In this document: piece after piece, positions 61,244 through 64,000 of the stretch
Position numbering within the stretch: position 1 is the first letter of the stretch
Layout of the letters: every line of letters starts with the position of its first letter
NCBI RefSeq assembly: GCF_028288465.1
Contig: NZ_JAQBNR010000069.1
Span: forward strand, 62,001-126,000
Length of the DNA: 64,000 nt
Direction of reading: 5' to 3'
Source: Ferruginibacter sp.
GTDB lineage: Bacteria > Bacteroidota > Bacteroidia > Chitinophagales > Chitinophagaceae
Translations under genes and position numbers: made by a program
Notes under the pieces: model-generated
The model's database searches: none
What the model was told of the DNA's origin: nothing
What the model saw: only the letters and a program-made list of their open reading frames with translations

Positions 61244-62355
61244 AGAACGTTGCGATTGTATCAAATACCTCCTGGTACATATATAATTTTAGAAAAGGCC
61301 TTTTGCAAAAGTTAATCAGTGCAGGTTATAATGTTTTTGCTATTGCTCCAAAAGACAAATTTGTCAAAGAGATTGAGACCTTGGGTTGTGTTTTTATCGA
61401 ATTAAAACATATTCATAATAAAGGCAAAAATCCATTTCATGACATATCGCTTACCCTTGAACTACGCAAAATTTTTAAAGCAAACCACCTTGATTTTTGT
61501 TTTTTCTTCACTCCCAAAATAAATATTTTCGGCTCTCTCGCCGCCAAATTTACCGGAATAAAAACAGTAGCTACTATCAATGGTCTTGGTTTTGTTTTTA
61601 GTGAGGGTCAGCCCGGATGGCTTAAGTTTACGGTTGAAAAATTATATACAATTGCCTTTAAAAATTTAAAAGCAATTATTTTTCAAAATAATGATGACAA
61701 AAATTATTTCCTGCAGAATAAAATTATAGATCACCGGCAGGAGATTATTGTAGTAAAGGGATCAGGCGCAAATCTTATTGAATTTAACCAAAAAACATTT
61801 TTTAATACCGGAAATCGATTGGTTTTTTTATTATCGGCCAGGCTTATAAAAGAAAAGGGTTTATCGGAATATTTTGAAGCGGCAAAAAATCTTAAGCAGA
61901 AATATCCTGACATCACCTGTGCCTTACTGGGTCTGGAGGCAGATAATCCTTCATCGATACCGTTACAGATTGTGGAGAAGATGCACGAGCAAAAAATTAT
62001 TGACTACCGGGGTGGAACGGATGACATGAGCAGTGTTTTAAATACGATAGATGTAATGGTGCTTCCTTCCTATTACAGGGAGGGCATTCCGAAAATTTTA
62101 ATAGAGGCTTTAGCCAAGGGATTACCCGTAATTACAACTAATAATATTGGTTGTAAAGAAACGGTTGACAATGGTGAAAATGGCTTTTTAATTGAAATAA
62201 AAAACGCCAGCGCTTTAGAGGCAGCAATGGAAAAAATGATTTTGATGACGGCAGAAGATTTGGCCAGAATGGGTAAGCTAAGCAGGGCAAAGGCAGAATT
62301 GGAATTTGACGAAGCATATAATCATAAAGCATATATTTCAATCCTCAATTCATAA
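61225..62355 (+). CDS. Glycosyltransferase, GT4 type
   Basis: 376 residues from a TTG at 61225 that overlaps the epimerase by 19 bases; no nearby ATG exists. NVAIVSNTSWYIYNFRKGLL and the donor-domain LVFLLSARLIKEKGLSEYFE and PSYYREGIPKILIEALAKGL resemble the RfaB/PimA-like GT4 enzymes of sugar-acid-containing polymers. Its stop faces the third AsnB gene, 21 bases away. Confidence 0.9.
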   Translation: MASDTIKNVAIVSNTSWYIYNFRKGLLQKLISAGYNVFAIAPKDKFVKEIETLGCVFIELKHIHNKGKNPFHDISLTLELRKIFKANHLDFCFFFTPKINIFGSLAAKFTGIKTVATINGLGFVFSEGQPGWLKFTVEKLYTIAFKNLKAIIFQNNDDKNYFLQNKIIDHRQEIIVVKGSGANLIEFNQKTFFNTGNRLVFLLSARLIKEKGLSEYFEAAKNLKQKYPDITCALLGLEADNPSSIPLQIVEKMHEQKIIDYRGGTDDMSSVLNTIDVMVLPSYYREGIPKILIEALAKGLPVITTNNIGCKETVDNGENGFLIEIKNASALEAAMEKMILMTAEDLARMGKLSRAKAELEFDEAYNHKAYISILNS

Positions 62356-62376
62356 TACCGTATTATATTTAAGCGG

Positions 62377-64000
62377 TCACATCCATTCATTCCACCACAA
62401 CAAAAACATTAATATCAACCATATTTGCTGATCGTCATTAATTTTTCCTGAATAATAGTCTTCCTTAAGCTGAAGTACATAATTTTTATCCAGCACATTT
62501 TGTTTTGAGAGGTTTTCTTCAATAATCGTTTGCATTACCAGGGCCTTTAAACTTCCTTTTAACCAGCTTCTCAATGGAATTCCAAATCCCATTTTGGGCC
62601 TTTTCATCAATTCGCCCGGCAAATATTGATGCGTTAATTCTGTGAGCAAATACTTTTTGTGGCCGTTGTTATACTTCATGTCCACTGGCAATTGCGCTGC
62701 CCACTCTACCAGCCGGTGGTCCAGAAAAGGTTCACGAGCCTCCAGTCCTGTACTCATTGCGGCCCTGTCTACCTTTGCCAATATATCATCCGGCAGGTAG
62801 CTTGTAAAATCTGCTGCCAAAAGGCTATTGATAAATCCTGATTTTTCTCTGGTATGTTTTTTTTCTGAAATAACATCGTAAGCAAAATCAGGTTGTAGCA
62901 GATTTTGCAAATCTGTTTCTAAAAAAACAGCATTCAATAGGTCACCTGAAATCGTTGAATCGCATTCGGATAAAAGCAAAGCAATCTTTTTATATTTTGT
63001 ATTGATGGCTGGTACAGATCCGATCATTTTTGCAATAGTGCGTCTGATAGAAACCGGTACAATTTTTTGCACCTTGTTTATGGTTGATAGCTGGGTGTAA
63101 CGGTTATAGCCGGCAAATAGTTCATCTGCACCATCCGCAGAAAGTGCGACAGTTACCTGTTGCTTTGCGAAACGGCTTAACAATACGGTGGGTATTGCAG
63201 AACTGTCTCCGAAAGGTTCATCATAATAAAACGGGAGAGCCGGTATTACTTCTGAAGCTGATGCTGCTGTACAAAAATGCTCATTGTGATCGGTTCCTAA
63301 ATATTGAGCTATTTTTTTTGCATGATTTGCTTCATTAAATTGTTTTTCATTAAACCCGATTGTAAAGGTTTTTATTTTGTTGGCGCTGTTATTCTGCAGT
63401 ATGGCAGCCAGTAAAGAGCTATCGTAACCTCCGCTTAAAAATATCCCCACCGGCACATCGCTTATCATCCGGTATTGAAATGCGGAAACGCAAAGTGTTT
63501 CCAGTTCCTGCAGGGCCTGCTTCTTATCAATAGAAAAAGCTGGCTTGTTATAATAGTCCAGCACATTCCAATACTGTTTTAATTGCAGTGATTTACTGGC
63601 TAAATCGATTGTTGCAAAATATCCTGGCTGAAGTTTTCGTGCATTTTTAAAAATACTATTGGGTGCTTTTATATAGCCATACTTAAAATAAAGAGATGCC
63701 GACACTGCGTCAATTTCTTTTTTAAAACAGGGGAAGGGATGAAATGCTTTTAATTCAGAGGCAAACAAAAAATATCCATCTGCAAAATAATAGTAAAGTG
63801 GCTTAACACCAGGCCTGTCTCTTATTAAAAAAACCTTTTGAATACTGGCGTCATAAATTACAATTGAAAACATGCCAATAAAATGACTGATACATTCCAT
63901 ACCAAAATGCTGATAGGCTTGTAAAATTACTTCTGTATCGGAACCGGATAAAAAATGGTATCCTTTCGCCTGTAATTCATCCCGTATCTCTTTAAAGTTG
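62377..64000 (-). CDS. asnB: Asparagine synthase-type amidotransferase 3 (N-terminus beyond window)
   Basis: At least 541 residues; the frame stays open to the window edge (NFKEIRDELQAKGYHFLSG precedes the internal Met at 63900), so the Cys2 end is missing. GMFSIVIYDASIQKVFLIRD belongs to the glutaminase domain, and the PP-loop IFLSGGYDSSLLAAILQNNS plus ALSADGADELFAGYNRY to the synthetase domain. Third member of the family in 19 kb, convergent with the GT4 gene. Confidence 0.92.
   Translation of the reverse strand, partial: NFKEIRDELQAKGYHFLSGSDTEVILQAYQHFGMECISHFIGMFSIVIYDASIQKVFLIRDRPGVKPLYYYFADGYFLFASELKAFHPFPCFKKEIDAVSASLYFKYGYIKAPNSIFKNARKLQPGYFATIDLASKSLQLKQYWNVLDYYNKPAFSIDKKQALQELETLCVSAFQYRMISDVPVGIFLSGGYDSSLLAAILQNNSANKIKTFTIGFNEKQFNEANHAKKIAQYLGTDHNEHFCTAASASEVIPALPFYYDEPFGDSSAIPTVLLSRFAKQQVTVALSADGADELFAGYNRYTQLSTINKVQKIVPVSIRRTIAKMIGSVPAINTKYKKIALLLSECDSTISGDLLNAVFLETDLQNLLQPDFAYDVISEKKHTREKSGFINSLLAADFTSYLPDDILAKVDRAAMSTGLEAREPFLDHRLVEWAAQLPVDMKYNNGHKKYLLTELTHQYLPGELMKRPKMGFGIPLRSWLKGSLKALVMQTIIEENLSKQNVLDKNYVLQLKEDYYSGKINDDQQIWLILMFLLWWNEWM

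Overview
The window looks like a chromosomal segment from a pigmented, aerobic member of the Bacteroidota, most likely a Chitinophagaceae relative. The reasons are AT-rich coding sequence, absence of obvious Shine-Dalgarno sites, SusC-type plug sequence, Tat-exported Gfo/Idh and sugar-isomerase proteins, a MerR/sigma/crt carotenoid cluster of the flexixanthin type, and a possible TAnnTTTG -7 box. Family names rest on motif recognition by eye; no database search was possible.

Region by region. 1-12.5 kb is ordinary metabolism and envelope: an OmpA-type lipoprotein (cut by the window edge), a lipocalin-like lipoprotein, pheS, an arginase-fold protein lacking part of its metal site, a PBP4-type DD-carboxypeptidase, a Tat-exported sugar isomerase, ApbE, an FGE-sulfatase-fold protein, a Gfo/Idh oxidoreductase, an alpha/beta hydrolase, and an ECF sigma factor with a coupled membrane protein. 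12.5-18.2 kb is an RNA-centred block, all on the minus strand: a 15-member tRNA array, a YkuK-type RNase H-fold protein, a Bcs1-like AAA ATPase and an RNA ligase gene rtcB with a 7-base lesion at its metal-binding motif. Several array tRNAs carry hairpin insertions. 18.2-24.6 kb holds a mosaic VIT/vWA/SusC-plug/TPR protein, a Cax antiporter, a broken small ORF and an OLD-type nuclease with a one-base frameshift.

24.6-33.9 kb is a DNA-repair island: a radical SAM protein and its partner (TIGR03916/TIGR03915 type), two 122-aa paralogues, a second radical SAM protein (PA0069 type), two 2H (LigT-like) phosphoesterases, UmuD, UmuC and a DUF72 protein. Six of these products end in, or carry near the end, a QxxLF peptide of the kind that docks proteins on the beta sliding clamp. 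The umuD and umuC genes are separated by a REP-associated tyrosine transposase (RAYT) flanked by its palindromic repeats. 33.9-42.1 kb is a complete carotenoid operon (crtY, crtZ, cruF-like, crtD, idi, crtB, crtI, ECF sigma, CarH/LitR-like MerR regulator). 42.2-64 kb is an exopolysaccharide locus: a deacetylase, a methyltransferase, six glycosyltransferases, three AsnB-type amidotransferases, a flippase, rfbA/rfbB, a UDP-glucuronate-epimerase-like enzyme and two paralogous multi-pass proteins that may include the polymerase.

Across the window at least four families of short repeats are visible: REP palindromes around the RAYT, a roughly 30-bp directional repeat in seven places, a CCGATAGCTATCGG palindrome inside two tRNA genes, and terminator hairpins. 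Three frame disruptions (rtcB, 22.8 kb, OLD gene) fall within 10 kb, so sequence or assembly error should be considered alongside real gene decay.
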